Shown: positions 9,805 to 20,033 of the stretch, one piece after another
Position numbering within the stretch: the first letter of the stretch is position 1
Layout of the letters: each line of letters begins with the position of its first letter
Source: Thermoplasmatales archaeon
GTDB taxonomy: Archaea; Thermoplasmatota; Thermoplasmata; Methanomassiliicoccales; Methanomethylophilaceae
Length of the DNA stretch: 42,243 nt
Reading direction: 5' to 3'
Assembly: GCA_012522645.1 (NCBI GenBank)
Contig: JAAYKC010000015.1
Coordinates: 1-42,243 of the forward strand
Made by a program: the position numbers and the translations under genes
The notes under the pieces: generated by a model
Database searches by the model: none
Seen by the model: the letters and a program-made list of their open reading frames with translations, nothing else
Told to the model about the DNA's origin: nothing

Positions 9805-10328
9805 GGATAACGATAAGCGGTCCTCCCGGATCGGGCAAGACGACCGCATGCAAAGGTCTGTCCGAGGCACTGGGTCTTAAAGCCGTAGTATTCGGCACCC
9901 TGTTCAGGGAGATGGCCAAAGAGAAGGGACTGACCCTTGCCGAGATGGGGGATTTGGCGGAGCGGGACCCGTCCATTGACAAGGTGATAGATGAGCGCCT
10001 CCTGCAGATTGCCAGGGAGAATGAGGACATAATCCTGGAATCCCGATTATCAGCCCATATGCTCTCCCGAAACGGGATCGATGCATTCAAGATCTATCTG
10101 GATGCCTGCATAGGCGTCCGCTGTGAAAGGGTCTGCTGCCGGGAAGGGGATACACTGGTAACCGCCACCTCTGATACGGAGAAGAGGCAGATATCCGAAG
10201 CGGCAAGGTACAAGAAGTACTACGGTATCGACATAAACGACATGAGCGTCTATGATCTCGTGATAAATACGGATCACCTTACTCCGGAAGAGGTTCTGGA
10301 GAAGATGCTGGTTGCCATAGAGGGATGA
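9801..10328 (+). CDS. cmk: (d)CMP kinase, archaeal type
   Basis: MRITISGPPGSGKTTACKGLSEALGLKAVVFGTLFREMAKEKG; position between DUF106 and cbf5. Confidence 0.9.
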   Translation: MRITISGPPGSGKTTACKGLSEALGLKAVVFGTLFREMAKEKGLTLAEMGDLAERDPSIDKVIDERLLQIARENEDIILESRLSAHMLSRNGIDAFKIYLDACIGVRCERVCCREGDTLVTATSDTEKRQISEAARYKKYYGIDINDMSVYDLVINTDHLTPEEVLEKMLVAIEG

Positions 10329-11305
10329 AATTGCTGATCAAGGACCCGGATGCCCTGAAGGACCGATGGGGCAAGAGGCCGTCTGACAGGACCGCGGGAG
10401 AACTGCTGTCCTCCGGCGTTGTGGCCTTGGATAAGCCCGAAGGCCCCACATCCCATCAGGTCACCGCCTGGGCCCGGGATGCGATCAAGGTTGAAAGGAT
10501 CGGTCACGGCGGCACTCTCGACCCTCAGGTCAGCGGAGTGCTGCCCCTGTGTCTGGGGAAAGCCGTCAGGCTCACGGATCTGGTACTGTCCTCAGATAAA
10601 GAGTATGTCTGCGTGATGTCTTTGCACGGGGACAGGCCCGTGGAGAAGATCCGCAGCGTGGTGTCAACATTCGTAGGCAGGATATACCAGACCCCGCCGG
10701 TAAGGTCCTCCGTCAAAAGGCAGATGAGGATAAGGAATGTATCCTCTCTTGAGATCCTCGAGATCGAAGGAAGGGAGATACTCTTCAAAGTGTCCTGTGA
10801 TGCCGGCACGTACATAAGGACCCTGTGCGTGGATATCGGGGAAGCATTGGGCTGCGGAGCGCATATGGTGCAGCTCAGAAGGTCCCGGTCCGGGTCCATG
10901 GAGGAGTGCAATGCGACATCGCTTCAGGACCTGAGGGATGCTTATGTGTTCTGGCAGCAGCACGGCAGGGATGCGTGGCTCAGGTCGATCGTGATGCCCG
11001 TGGAGGTTCTTGCGGAGCCTCTTCCCAAGGTGATAGTCAAGGCCACGGCGGTGGACGCATTGTGTCACGGTGCCGATCTCACCGTGAAGGGGATACATAT
11101 GCTGGATGAGGACATAAGGCGCAATGCCCTGGCAGCCGTGATGACGGCCAGAGGGGAGTTGGTGGCGATAGGTCATATGCAGATGTCAACATCGAAGATA
11201 ATGGCCTCCGAACAGGGAGTGGCCGTCAAGATAGAGCGTGTCATGATGGATGCAGGTCACTATCCTCGGATGTGGAAATACTCCACAGACCTTGGGGACG
11301 AATAA
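10325..11305 (+). CDS. cbf5: tRNA/rRNA pseudouridine synthase Cbf5 (aCbf5, TruB family with PUA domain)
   Basis: GVVALDKPEGPTSHQVTAWARD...GHGGTLDPQVSGVLPLCLGKAVRL. Confidence 0.95.
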   Translation: MKLLIKDPDALKDRWGKRPSDRTAGELLSSGVVALDKPEGPTSHQVTAWARDAIKVERIGHGGTLDPQVSGVLPLCLGKAVRLTDLVLSSDKEYVCVMSLHGDRPVEKIRSVVSTFVGRIYQTPPVRSSVKRQMRIRNVSSLEILEIEGREILFKVSCDAGTYIRTLCVDIGEALGCGAHMVQLRRSRSGSMEECNATSLQDLRDAYVFWQQHGRDAWLRSIVMPVEVLAEPLPKVIVKATAVDALCHGADLTVKGIHMLDEDIRRNALAAVMTARGELVAIGHMQMSTSKIMASEQGVAVKIERVMMDAGHYPRMWKYSTDLGDE

Positions 11306-11345
11306 CCGTTATAACTTGGAAGCCCTTTGTTCCTGAAGGAAAGCT

Positions 11346-11672
11346 ATGTTGAAGAGGAAGAAGGTGCTTCTGCAGGAAACGGAGTTCGAGCTGGGCAAGT
11401 TCGATATGGAAGCCGAGGGCATGTACCGCAATGTGGAGGCTTATTTTTTCGATGTCAGGCCGAACAGAGGGTTCTATGCCAGGGTGGAAGCATCCTCGCC
11501 CATAGACGTAGGGGTCATGGGCACTGACGGATTCAACCTCAGTTTTAATCAGGGCGTTACGGATTTATCCATAGGCCCCCTTCCGATAAAGGAGAAAGGT
11601 AACATGTCGCTTGTCCTGGGAACATATCCTGGGAACAGGTCGAATGTGAAAGTATCAGCCTGGATGGAATGA
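11346..11672 (+). CDS. Uncharacterised protein, 108 aa
   Basis: Intact ORF MLKRKKVLLQETEFELGKFDMEAEGMYRNVEAYFFDVRPNRGFYARVEA..., directly upstream of the next membrane gene. Confidence 0.7.
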   Translation: MLKRKKVLLQETEFELGKFDMEAEGMYRNVEAYFFDVRPNRGFYARVEASSPIDVGVMGTDGFNLSFNQGVTDLSIGPLPIKEKGNMSLVLGTYPGNRSNVKVSAWME

Positions 11673-11673
11673 T

Positions 11674-12777
11674 ATGAAGCTCTTCAGAGGCGGCAGGACG
11701 GTTTTTCTGGTGCAGGATAACAGGCCGAAGATGGACATCCTGTCGAAATATGACAAGCTTCTGATGTTCATATTCACCCTCTCTGTGATCGTATGCTTTG
11801 TCACATCCGTTCTGTTGTTGAGCTTTACAGATTTTGGCTTCATTGACGTGGCACCACTGATCTCGGCGCCGTTGCTCATAGTGGGCCTGCTCGTCTATCT
11901 GAACACCTCGAAAAGGTTCCTCCTCTTAATCATAGCAGCGGTCCTGATTCTTCTTTACGTCATATTCGATGTCAGCTTCACGATCCTGCTGATAATAGGC
12001 TTCATCCTCGTCGGATCAGTCGGCGTTGCGGCGATAGTGTCAGTCCTGCAGAAGAGGATGTTCTACAGTATCGTCGCTTCTGTGGAATATATGAATGTGA
12101 AGGAGAGGCTGTCGATCAAGGATCAGATAGTATCCTTCATGTTCAACATCCCCCACGATATGGATTCCAGGAGCCTGACGATGGATTATAACATGAAGCG
12201 TGCGTCCTTCCCATGGAACGAGGTCGCAGAGACGATCTACATGGGCCTGATGGTGGGAACATTCCTGTGGATCTATATGTCCATGAACCCGTCGTTCAGG
12301 TCTGTCACCGGCATATCCGCTGAACATCTCTATGCCTTCCTGCTGCTGCTCTACATGCCGATAGTGGTCATGCCGTGGTCCATATTCAGATCCCTTAAGG
12401 TGCGCATCGAGACCAGGTACAGGGACTTCATGCTCTATGACGGGGTGAAGGATACGCTGAAGAGGATGGTAGTTCCGATACTGGCGACCGTTGCGTTCAT
12501 AGCCCTGGCAGCCAGCACGACCGGCATAAAATCCGTACTGCTGTTCATAGTACTGTCTATCGTGGTGAACGTGGTCATCATCGTTCTGACGTCGGCGGTC
12601 TATTACAAATTCTTCGAGAGTAAGATCGTCGATGATATCGTATCCAAATGGAGGGTCTTCCGTCCGGTATCCCTGCTGATGAAGGTCGATGACGAGGCTG
12701 CCGGCATGAGGCAGGAGCTCCCCGGGACTCCCAAAAGGGACAGGAATGATTACGGGAAGCTGGAGTTCATCGATTAG
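11674..12777 (+). CDS. Uncharacterised polytopic membrane protein, 367 aa
   Basis: Many hydrophobic segments; start 2 nt after the preceding stop. Confidence 0.75.
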   Translation: MKLFRGGRTVFLVQDNRPKMDILSKYDKLLMFIFTLSVIVCFVTSVLLLSFTDFGFIDVAPLISAPLLIVGLLVYLNTSKRFLLLIIAAVLILLYVIFDVSFTILLIIGFILVGSVGVAAIVSVLQKRMFYSIVASVEYMNVKERLSIKDQIVSFMFNIPHDMDSRSLTMDYNMKRASFPWNEVAETIYMGLMVGTFLWIYMSMNPSFRSVTGISAEHLYAFLLLLYMPIVVMPWSIFRSLKVRIETRYRDFMLYDGVKDTLKRMVVPILATVAFIALAASTTGIKSVLLFIVLSIVVNVVIIVLTSAVYYKFFESKIVDDIVSKWRVFRPVSLLMKVDDEAAGMRQELPGTPKRDRNDYGKLEFID

Positions 12778-13205
12778 AACATCCCGTCGTTGGCCCTGCC
12801 CGGCTTGGTGAGGGATTCCAGTATGGGCATGAATATCTTGCCGGATGCGAATCCGTCGGTTCTCTCAGCTCCGATCAGCTCCGGTTCCCTGTCGCTGGTG
12901 AAGATCACCTGGCACTTCTGATATCCGCCGGACAGCGACACGAATGGGCGGTCGGTGTCCTCAGCTATGCTGAGTATGACGTCAGCAAGGAACTGCAGAT
13001 CCTCCGGGTCAGTATCCTCCGGGAACTGTACGTTGAAGGAATGAAGTCCGTTCGTTCCGTTGAAAAGGTAAAGTACCTCCCTGGGCTCCATTAGCTCACA
13101 GAATCTCTTGCCGTTCTCCCCTTCAGAGGCTATCTCCATAACACGTCTTTTCCAGACATCTGCGAATTCAAGGTACAGGGCCTTCTCGCCCAGGATCTTC
13201 CACAT
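12774..13205 (-). CDS. Uncharacterised protein, 143 aa
   Basis: Intact ORF MWKILGEKALYLEFADVWKRRVMEIASEGENGKRF...; convergent 4-bp overlap. Confidence 0.65.
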   Translation of the reverse strand: MWKILGEKALYLEFADVWKRRVMEIASEGENGKRFCELMEPREVLYLFNGTNGLHSFNVQFPEDTDPEDLQFLADVILSIAEDTDRPFVSLSGGYQKCQVIFTSDREPELIGAERTDGFASGKIFMPILESLTKPGRANDGMF

Positions 13206-13264
13206 GCCCGCTGTATCTGTCTTCTGCCATTAATTAGTTATTCACTGCCGCGGTCCAAGGAATG

Positions 13265-13272
13265 TTTAATAA
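13265..13272 (+). promoter_or_regulatory. Putative TATA box for trpS (TTTAATAA)
   Basis: AT-rich octamer about 29-36 nt upstream of the trpS ATG in otherwise GC-rich DNA. Confidence 0.4.
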
Positions 13273-13300
13273 TGCCACGGCCTTGTGGTGACGAGCGCAA

Positions 13301-14422
13301 ATGGCCGAGAGTTTCACAGTTACTCCATGGGAGGTTACCGGGGATATAGACTATGAAGAGCTTCAGAGGAGGTTCGGCACAACACCCGTCGATGAGAAGC
13401 TTCTCGGGAGATTCAGGAGGTACGGCGACCTTCATATGATGCTGAGGCGGGGTATATTCTATTCCCACAGGGATATGAACATCCTTCTTGACGAGTATGA
13501 CAAAGGGAACGGATTCGTCCTCTATACAGGCCGCGGCCCCTCCGGGAACACTCACCTGGGCCATATAATGCCGTGGATCCTGAACAAATGGATCCAGGAT
13601 GTCTTCGATGTACCGATGTACTTCCAGATGACTGATGATGAGAAGTTCCTGTTCAAGGACCTCTCTCTCGAGGAGACCAGGAGCATGGCGTACGAGAACG
13701 CCCTCGATTTCATAGCGCTCGGATTCGATCCGGATAAGACCAAGATAATCCTGGACACCGAGAATATAAAGACGCTCTATCCGATAGCTCTGAAGGTGTC
13801 CAAGAAGGTTAATTTCTCTACTGCGAGAGCGGTCTTCGGGTTCGAGAACAGCACGAACATCGGAGCGATATTCTATACTGCGATACAGTCAGCCCCTGCA
13901 TTCCTGGCCACGGAGCAGCAGGGGAAGCAGGTCCCGTGCCTGATTCCCTGCGGCATAGATCAGGACCCGCATTTCAGGGTCAGCAGGGATGTGGCGCCCG
14001 GCCTTGGATATCCGAAACCGAGCATGCTGTACTGTAAGATGTTCCCCGGCCTGGGCGGCGGGGATAAGATGTCGTCCTCAGACCCGAATGCTACGATATT
14101 CACCACGGACACGCCTAAAGAGGTCAAATCCAAGATCGGCCGCGCTTTCACCGGAGGTCGTGTCTCCGTCGATGAGCAGAGGAAACTGGGGGGGAACCCG
14201 GAGGTCTGCGCCGTCTTCAAATATAATTTCTGCATGTTCGAGAAGGACGACCGTAAGGTCGAGGAGATGTCCGAGAGGTGCAGGAGAGGGGAGATCCTCT
14301 GCGGTGAATGCAAGGCGGCGCTCACGGAAAAGATAAACGTGTTCCTGGAAGATCACCAGGCAAAGAGGGAAGAGGCAAAGGAGATTATAGGCTCCATGAC
14401 CTTCGAAGGATTCGAATGGTGA
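13301..14422 (+). CDS. trpS: Tryptophanyl-tRNA synthetase
   Basis: FVLYTGRGPSGNTHLGHIMPW (HIGH-like), GGGDKMSSSDPNATIF (KMSSS). Confidence 0.95.
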   Translation: MAESFTVTPWEVTGDIDYEELQRRFGTTPVDEKLLGRFRRYGDLHMMLRRGIFYSHRDMNILLDEYDKGNGFVLYTGRGPSGNTHLGHIMPWILNKWIQDVFDVPMYFQMTDDEKFLFKDLSLEETRSMAYENALDFIALGFDPDKTKIILDTENIKTLYPIALKVSKKVNFSTARAVFGFENSTNIGAIFYTAIQSAPAFLATEQQGKQVPCLIPCGIDQDPHFRVSRDVAPGLGYPKPSMLYCKMFPGLGGGDKMSSSDPNATIFTTDTPKEVKSKIGRAFTGGRVSVDEQRKLGGNPEVCAVFKYNFCMFEKDDRKVEEMSERCRRGEILCGECKAALTEKINVFLEDHQAKREEAKEIIGSMTFEGFEW

Positions 14423-14426
14423 GTGC

Positions 14427-15926
14427 ATGAACGTTATCGAAAGTCTCAGCTACAATGAGAAGAAGCTACTGCTGGCACTTGATGAGGTGGGAGGCAGCAC
14501 CACTCCGGAGGAGATGATCGGATCCGGGAAGTTCGACCTCGAAGTAGAGGTGATGGGCGCAGCATCATGGCTCTCCACCAAGGAATTAGTGACCATCACA
14601 GAGTAACAGACCAAGTATTACGCGCTCGCGGATCGGGAGGTATTGCTCAAAGGCCTCCCTGAGAGAAAGGCCCTGAGGGCCATACATGAGGCCGGAGGCC
14701 AAATGCAGATGGCGGATCTTGCCAAGGCGCTGCCCGAAGGAGAGGACAGGATAGCCATAGGGTGGCTCAAGAGGAAAGGGCTGACTGAGATAAAGAGCAG
14801 TATCCTGTCGCTCACGGATCAGGGCAGTGCGGTGCTGAAGGGTGAGATGCCGGATGAGGAGCTGCTCAGGGAACTGGCTGCAGGGCGCATCCCTGAGAGC
14901 GATGCGGATCCGAAGGTGATCAAGGACCTCAAAGGCAGGCAGGGCATGATATCCGAGATCATCGAAACCGAGAGGATCATATCCCTTACGGACGGCGGCA
15001 GGAAAGCGCTCGCATCGGGAATAGAGCTCAAGGAAGAGATAACCCAGATGACGGACATCATCATCCAGAGCGGTGCATGGAAGAATGCGGAGTTCAGGAA
15101 GTATGATATCAATACCTTTGCACCTGCCGTATATCCGGCGAAGAAGCACCCCCTCTCCCGGCTCGGGGATGAGATAAGGCGCATGTTCACAGATATGGGA
15201 TTCACAGAGATAGACGAAGAGTACGTACAGCCTGCATTCTGGGACATGGATGTTCTCTTCGTACCTCAGGACCATCCGGCCAGGGAGCTGCAGGATACAT
15301 TCTATCTGGATAAGCCGTCAAGGATACCGGTGGATGATGAGGAACTGATCGGTAAGATCAGAGACATACATGAGCACGGCGGGGACACCGGATCTGCCGG
15401 ATGGGGCGGCGAATGGTCCAGGGACATGGCGGAGCAGGCGATGCTCAGGACCCACACGACAGTGAACACGATAGCCTATGTCGCGGCGCATCCGGATGCA
15501 CCTGCCAAGGCGTTCTCCCTGTCCCGCATATTCAGGAAGGAATCCATCGATTCCACGCATCTTCCGGAGTTCACCCAGATCGAGGGCATAATCATCGATG
15601 AGAACGGCAACTTTGACATGCTGGTCTCCGTCATAAAGGAATTCTATTCAAGGATGGGATTCGATACCATTCGCATAAGGCCTGCTTATTTCCCGTATAC
15701 CGAGCCGTCATTGGAGTTGGAGGTGTTCTTCAACGGCAAGTGGATGGAGCTCGGAGGCGCAGGGATATTCAGACCTGAGGTCGTGGCGCCATTCGGCGTG
15801 AAGCACCCGGTTCTGGCATGGGGGTTCGGATTCGAGAGGCTGGCCATGTTGAAATGGGGTATCACGGACATACGGGACCTCTACATATCAGACATAGATG
15901 ATCTGAAGAACAGCAGAGTATTCTAA
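14427..15926 (+). pseudogene. pheS: Phenylalanyl-tRNA synthetase alpha subunit, reading frame interrupted by in-frame TAA at 14604-14606
   Basis: Same-frame ORFs 14427-14606 (MNVIESLSYNEKKLLLALDEVGG...TITE*) and 14607-15926 (QTKYYALADREVLLKGLPERKAL...; motif 2/3 region THTTVNTIAY..., GGAGIFRPEV, AWGFGFERLAMLKWGITDIRDLY). Labelled pseudogene only because of the stop; the rest looks intact. Confidence 0.85.
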
Positions 15927-17128
15927 TTCAATCCGAGCTCTTTCATCATCAGATCGATCTTCTTCTTCTCCTTGTCCGGTGCTGTAGCACGGGCCTTCAT
16001 CATCCTGACGACGGCCTGCTGCGGATTCCCGTTCCTGACATCCAGTTTGGCCATAAGAACGAAACGTTCTATGCTGGCACTTATATCCCCCGGAGGGATC
16101 CTGACATTTTCAAGGGCTTTTTCCGATTCGTTGAAACGTCCGAGGTCAAACAGTATCCTGGCTATGCGGAGATCTGCCGAGACCGAGTCCTCCATCCCCC
16201 TGAGCAGGTTCAGCGCACCTTCCGCATCCCCTTCAGCCAGCATCAGATCTGAACCGTATATCTCGGCCAGTGCACTGTCGTATTCCCTCATCTTCTCGAT
16301 GGTGTTCTCTGCATCATCAATATCGCCTGAGATGAGGTCTGTCTCGACCCTTGCCGACAGCACATCCACTGCGAATTTCGCCGGCACGATATCGAGCCGC
16401 AGCAAAGTGTCGTGGAGATCATCATTTGCCGTTGCAATAAGATCGTACATATTGGCGCTTATCAGTTTGCAAGCTTCTCTGGTGCGTCCCGACTCGACCA
16501 GGTGATAGAGGCGTTCATGATGCCTTTCGATGTCAGATCCCAAGATCTCCGTGTCCTCCATCCAATAATCGGCCGCATAACTGTGCCAGGATGCCTTTGC
16601 TGCGGGATCCGCGGCTCTCATCATGTTGTCTCTGAGCCTCTCGTCTATCACGGTCAGACCGGAAACATCCGCAGGGATCACCAGCTTGACGGATCTGGGA
16701 AGGGAGGATACTGGAACCGGGACTCTGAAAGCGCATGCGGTGCCCAGTGCATAGGAATCAGTCGCATCCAGATTCTCCAGGATTATGTTCGCATCCTGTC
16801 TTTTGAGATCCAGGAGCGCATCCACATCGATGCCGTTGTCCTCAGCGTACTTGCGTATCCTGACGGATTCCGACATCCCGGCGGGTGTGAGAAGATAGGA
16901 TTTTCTCTTGACCTTCCCCCCTTTGATGTGGGTCTGTCTCTCCTCGACATTCCCGCTCTCCCTGAGCTTCTTCAGTTCGATGGAAGCATGGGCCCGGGAG
17001 ATCCTTATTGAGGTGGCTATACCGTCCTGAGTAAGGTCCCACGGTATGTTGTAAATCTCGGAGGGATCAGTCATCTTGAATCTGTTCAGATGCATTATGA
17101 TCCTTTGGCCTATGCTTAGGGTGACCAT
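15923..17128 (-). CDS. Winged-helix (ArsR/MarR-like) N-terminal domain + TPR-like repeats, probable regulator
   Basis: N-term SIGQRIIMHLNRF...LTQDGIATSIRISRAHASIELKKLRESGNVEERQ; C-term degenerate helical repeats (SDLMLAEGDAEGALNLLRG..., ARILFDLGRFNESEKALENV). Confidence 0.75.
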   Translation of the reverse strand: MVTLSIGQRIIMHLNRFKMTDPSEIYNIPWDLTQDGIATSIRISRAHASIELKKLRESGNVEERQTHIKGGKVKRKSYLLTPAGMSESVRIRKYAEDNGIDVDALLDLKRQDANIILENLDATDSYALGTACAFRVPVPVSSLPRSVKLVIPADVSGLTVIDERLRDNMMRAADPAAKASWHSYAADYWMEDTEILGSDIERHHERLYHLVESGRTREACKLISANMYDLIATANDDLHDTLLRLDIVPAKFAVDVLSARVETDLISGDIDDAENTIEKMREYDSALAEIYGSDLMLAEGDAEGALNLLRGMEDSVSADLRIARILFDLGRFNESEKALENVRIPPGDISASIERFVLMAKLDVRNGNPQQAVVRMMKARATAPDKEKKKIDLMMKELGLN

Positions 17129-17228
17129 GTTATCGCTCTTAAAAATCCGAACGGGAATATAAAGCCCTGTGACTACGTTAGCACTACATCCGTTAATCGA
17201 TTAAATGAGGAATGCCCATTCAGGGGTG

Positions 17229-18068
17229 ATGAGGACGCTATTGGTATGCAGTGAGCCCGACACCCCGTCGGTCAATATGAAGGCGGCTCTCCTCAGGAAA
17301 GGGGAGTGGGAGGACGGAGGCTCGGACGGAAGCGCATCATATCTTCTGTCCGAGAGATACATCATGATGACCGTTCCGGGGCTGCACATATACGCTGAAG
17401 ATGCGGATTCTGTTGCCCGTAAGATCGCAGATTTTGACAACATGGTGTTCCTGAGCAGGCATAAGGCAGCCAGTAAGATGCCGACTCTGACGGTGCATCC
17501 GGTAGGCAATTACAAGACCGCTGATTTCGGCGGCAGGAACGGGACTCTGTGCCCCGCCTCCCCGCACCTCATGTCGGCAACCCTGAGGGCGATGCAGGAT
17601 CTGAACGATACCGACGTCTACACCGTGTCCTTCGAAGTCACACATCACGGTCCGTTCACGGAAACGCCTGCATTCTTCATAGAGATAGGGAGTGATGAGA
17701 GTCACTGGGGTGACCTCCATGCGGCGGAGATATTGACGGATGCTCTGCTTGCAGCGGAGGCGGACGGCGATAACCTCACGGCCATAGGGGTGGGCGGAGG
17801 ACACTATGCGCCGCGTTTCTCTGAGGTCGCCCTCTCCCACAGGATAGACTTCGGACATATGATCCCGAAGTATCAGATCGACGGTTCTGATGATGATGAG
17901 ATCGTGAGGATGATAAAGCAGGCGTCAGAGATGACCGGCACCAAGGTGGCCTACGTACACAAAAAATCCCTCAAAGGACCTGAGGAGAGAAGAGTAAGGG
18001 CTCTTATGGAATCCGAAGGGATGGAGACTGTGTCCTCGAAGGACCTGGACCCAATCATCTCCCGCTGA
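17229..18068 (+). CDS. dtdA: D-aminoacyl-tRNA deacylase, archaeal/plant GEK1 (DTD2) type
   Basis: VFLSRHKAASKMPTLTVHPVGNYKTADFGG...FEVTHHGPFTETPAFFIEIGSDESHW...GVGGGHYAPRFSEVAL; ATG 17229 preceded by GGGGTG. Confidence 0.92.
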   Translation: MRTLLVCSEPDTPSVNMKAALLRKGEWEDGGSDGSASYLLSERYIMMTVPGLHIYAEDADSVARKIADFDNMVFLSRHKAASKMPTLTVHPVGNYKTADFGGRNGTLCPASPHLMSATLRAMQDLNDTDVYTVSFEVTHHGPFTETPAFFIEIGSDESHWGDLHAAEILTDALLAAEADGDNLTAIGVGGGHYAPRFSEVALSHRIDFGHMIPKYQIDGSDDDEIVRMIKQASEMTGTKVAYVHKKSLKGPEERRVRALMESEGMETVSSKDLDPIISR

Positions 18069-18747
18069 CCTTCGTCCCCTTGATGGGGCGCCCCATGATG
18101 GCGTTCTCCAGCTCTCCGAGGTCGCGGCCGTTCACCATGAATATGTCCCTGCAGTCCTCTGTGCATATGTTAACGCCCAACGGGTCGAATACGCAGGATT
18201 TGCATGCGCTGTGCTCATCGTAGACTATCTCCTTGAGACGGCTGATGGGCATCTCACTGTACCTTTCGGCATCAGGGTTCTCCCTCGGGTCCTCCGAGTA
18301 CACAGCATCGACATTGCTGGCGTTGATGATGCGGTCTGCTCCCATCTCCCTCGCCACCATGGCTGCCACGGCATCGGTCGTATGCCCCGGCTCCGTACCT
18401 CCCATAAGCGAGATCCTCCCCCTTCCCGCCATTTCTGCGCATTCCTTCGGGTTCGCCGCTATCCCTGCCGATGAATCGCCGAGAGCGATGGACAGAAGCC
18501 CTGCGTTCACGCGGGTTATGGCGATACCCAGTTCATCCAATTGATGCTCTGTGCCTCCCAGGGACCTTCCGATCCCCGCATAGTACCGGGAGATCCTCCC
18601 GCCGCCGCACACAACCGCTATATCGACGGTCTTCCCGCACCTCTTCAGAACATCAGCCAGTGCAAGTATGTACTCGGAGTCATTTTTCTCCGGTATTAAA
18701 ACAGAACCGCCTACAGAAATAACAACTCTCTCCAACAGAACCACCAA
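18055..18747 (-). CDS. pyrH: Uridylate kinase, archaeal PyrH type
   Basis: VVISVGGSVLIPEKND...VCGGGRISRYYAGIGRSLGGTEHQLDELGIAITRVNAGLL. Confidence 0.93.
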   Translation of the reverse strand: MVVLLERVVISVGGSVLIPEKNDSEYILALADVLKRCGKTVDIAVVCGGGRISRYYAGIGRSLGGTEHQLDELGIAITRVNAGLLSIALGDSSAGIAANPKECAEMAGRGRISLMGGTEPGHTTDAVAAMVAREMGADRIINASNVDAVYSEDPRENPDAERYSEMPISRLKEIVYDEHSACKSCVFDPLGVNICTEDCRDIFMVNGRDLGELENAIMGRPIKGTKVSGR

Positions 18748-18800
18748 TATGTTTTATTAGGAAGGGCACTTACTCATAAAAAACCATGGGTTGATATGAA

Positions 18801-20033
18801 ATGGATGAGGTAGTCTCGGCAGAAAGAGCCAGATATGATTTTAAGAAGGCGATGCAGGAAATCGTGGACATAAGGGGGCGAGGCACAGAGCTGATCTCAC
18901 TCTATATTCCGCAATCTAAGCAGATCTTCGAGGTGATGGCCTACCTCAGGGATGAGTATTCTCAGTCCTCCAACATCAAATCCAAGGGCACGATGAAGAA
19001 TGTCCAGGGGGCCATCGACTCGATAATGTCGCGCCTCAAGACGTTCAAGTCTGTCCCGCCGAACGGCATCGCGATCTTTTGCGGAGAGGTGCCAAGGGCG
19101 GGGGATCAGACGAGGATGGTCCAATTCGTGATCAATCCTCCTGAGATGATAACTGCCTTCCTCTACAGATGTGACTCCCAGTTCTATCTGGATCCTCTTA
19201 AGGGGATGCTGCTGGACAAGAAATCCTACGGCCTGATCGTGATAGACAGGAATGAATGCACGCTCGGTCTGCTCACCGGCAGCAGGATCGAGCCGCTGAA
19301 GCACTTCGACTCCCTCATAATGGGAAAGCATCGTCAGGGAGGCCAGTCATCAGTCAGGTTTGAGAGGCTCATCGAGATAGCCGCTCATGAATATTACAAG
19401 AAGGTATCGGATTCGGTAACGGACCTGTTCCTTGACAGACCCGGGATGGAAGGGATCCTGGTGGGAGGTCCCGGATACACGAAGGATTTCTTCGTCAAAG
19501 AGGGCTACCTCCACCATGAGCTGCAGAAGATCGTGATAGATACCTTCGATACCGGCTACACGGACGAGTACGGTCTCAAAGAGCTGGTGGAGAACGCTAA
19601 AGATGCCATATTGGATATAGGGCTTGTCAAGGAGAAAGATCTGGTCCAGAAGCTGTTCAGTGAGATCAGGAAGCAGGACGGCGGTCTGTCCTCGTACGGT
19701 GAGGAGGAGGTGCGATCGGCGCTCTCGATGGGGGCCGTGGACACGCTGCTCATATCCGACGGTCTCGGGAAGAGGCGAATAGAAGTGGAATGCGACAACG
19801 GCCACAGATACGAGGCCACAGTGCCCGAAGGCAGAGATGAGGATATTGCATGCAGGGAGTGCGGGGAGAACACGACCATCCTCAAGAACGAGGATATAGT
19901 GGATGACATGTTCGAGAATGCAGAGATGTTCAACTCCCGAGTTGAGATAATATCCATGGATTCGGAGGAAGGGCAGATGCTGCTGAATGCTTTCGGCGGT
20001 ATTGCGGCCATCCTCAGGTATAAGGTGGCATGA
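18801..20033 (+). CDS. prf1: Peptide chain release factor aRF1
   Basis: KGTELISLYIPQSKQ-like N-term, TMKNVQGAIDSIMSRLKTF, GKHRQGGQSSVRFERLIE (GGQ), YGEEEVRSALSMGAVDTLLISD. Confidence 0.95.
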   Translation: MDEVVSAERARYDFKKAMQEIVDIRGRGTELISLYIPQSKQIFEVMAYLRDEYSQSSNIKSKGTMKNVQGAIDSIMSRLKTFKSVPPNGIAIFCGEVPRAGDQTRMVQFVINPPEMITAFLYRCDSQFYLDPLKGMLLDKKSYGLIVIDRNECTLGLLTGSRIEPLKHFDSLIMGKHRQGGQSSVRFERLIEIAAHEYYKKVSDSVTDLFLDRPGMEGILVGGPGYTKDFFVKEGYLHHELQKIVIDTFDTGYTDEYGLKELVENAKDAILDIGLVKEKDLVQKLFSEIRKQDGGLSSYGEEEVRSALSMGAVDTLLISDGLGKRRIEVECDNGHRYEATVPEGRDEDIACRECGENTTILKNEDIVDDMFENAEMFNSRVEIISMDSEEGQMLLNAFGGIAAILRYKVA

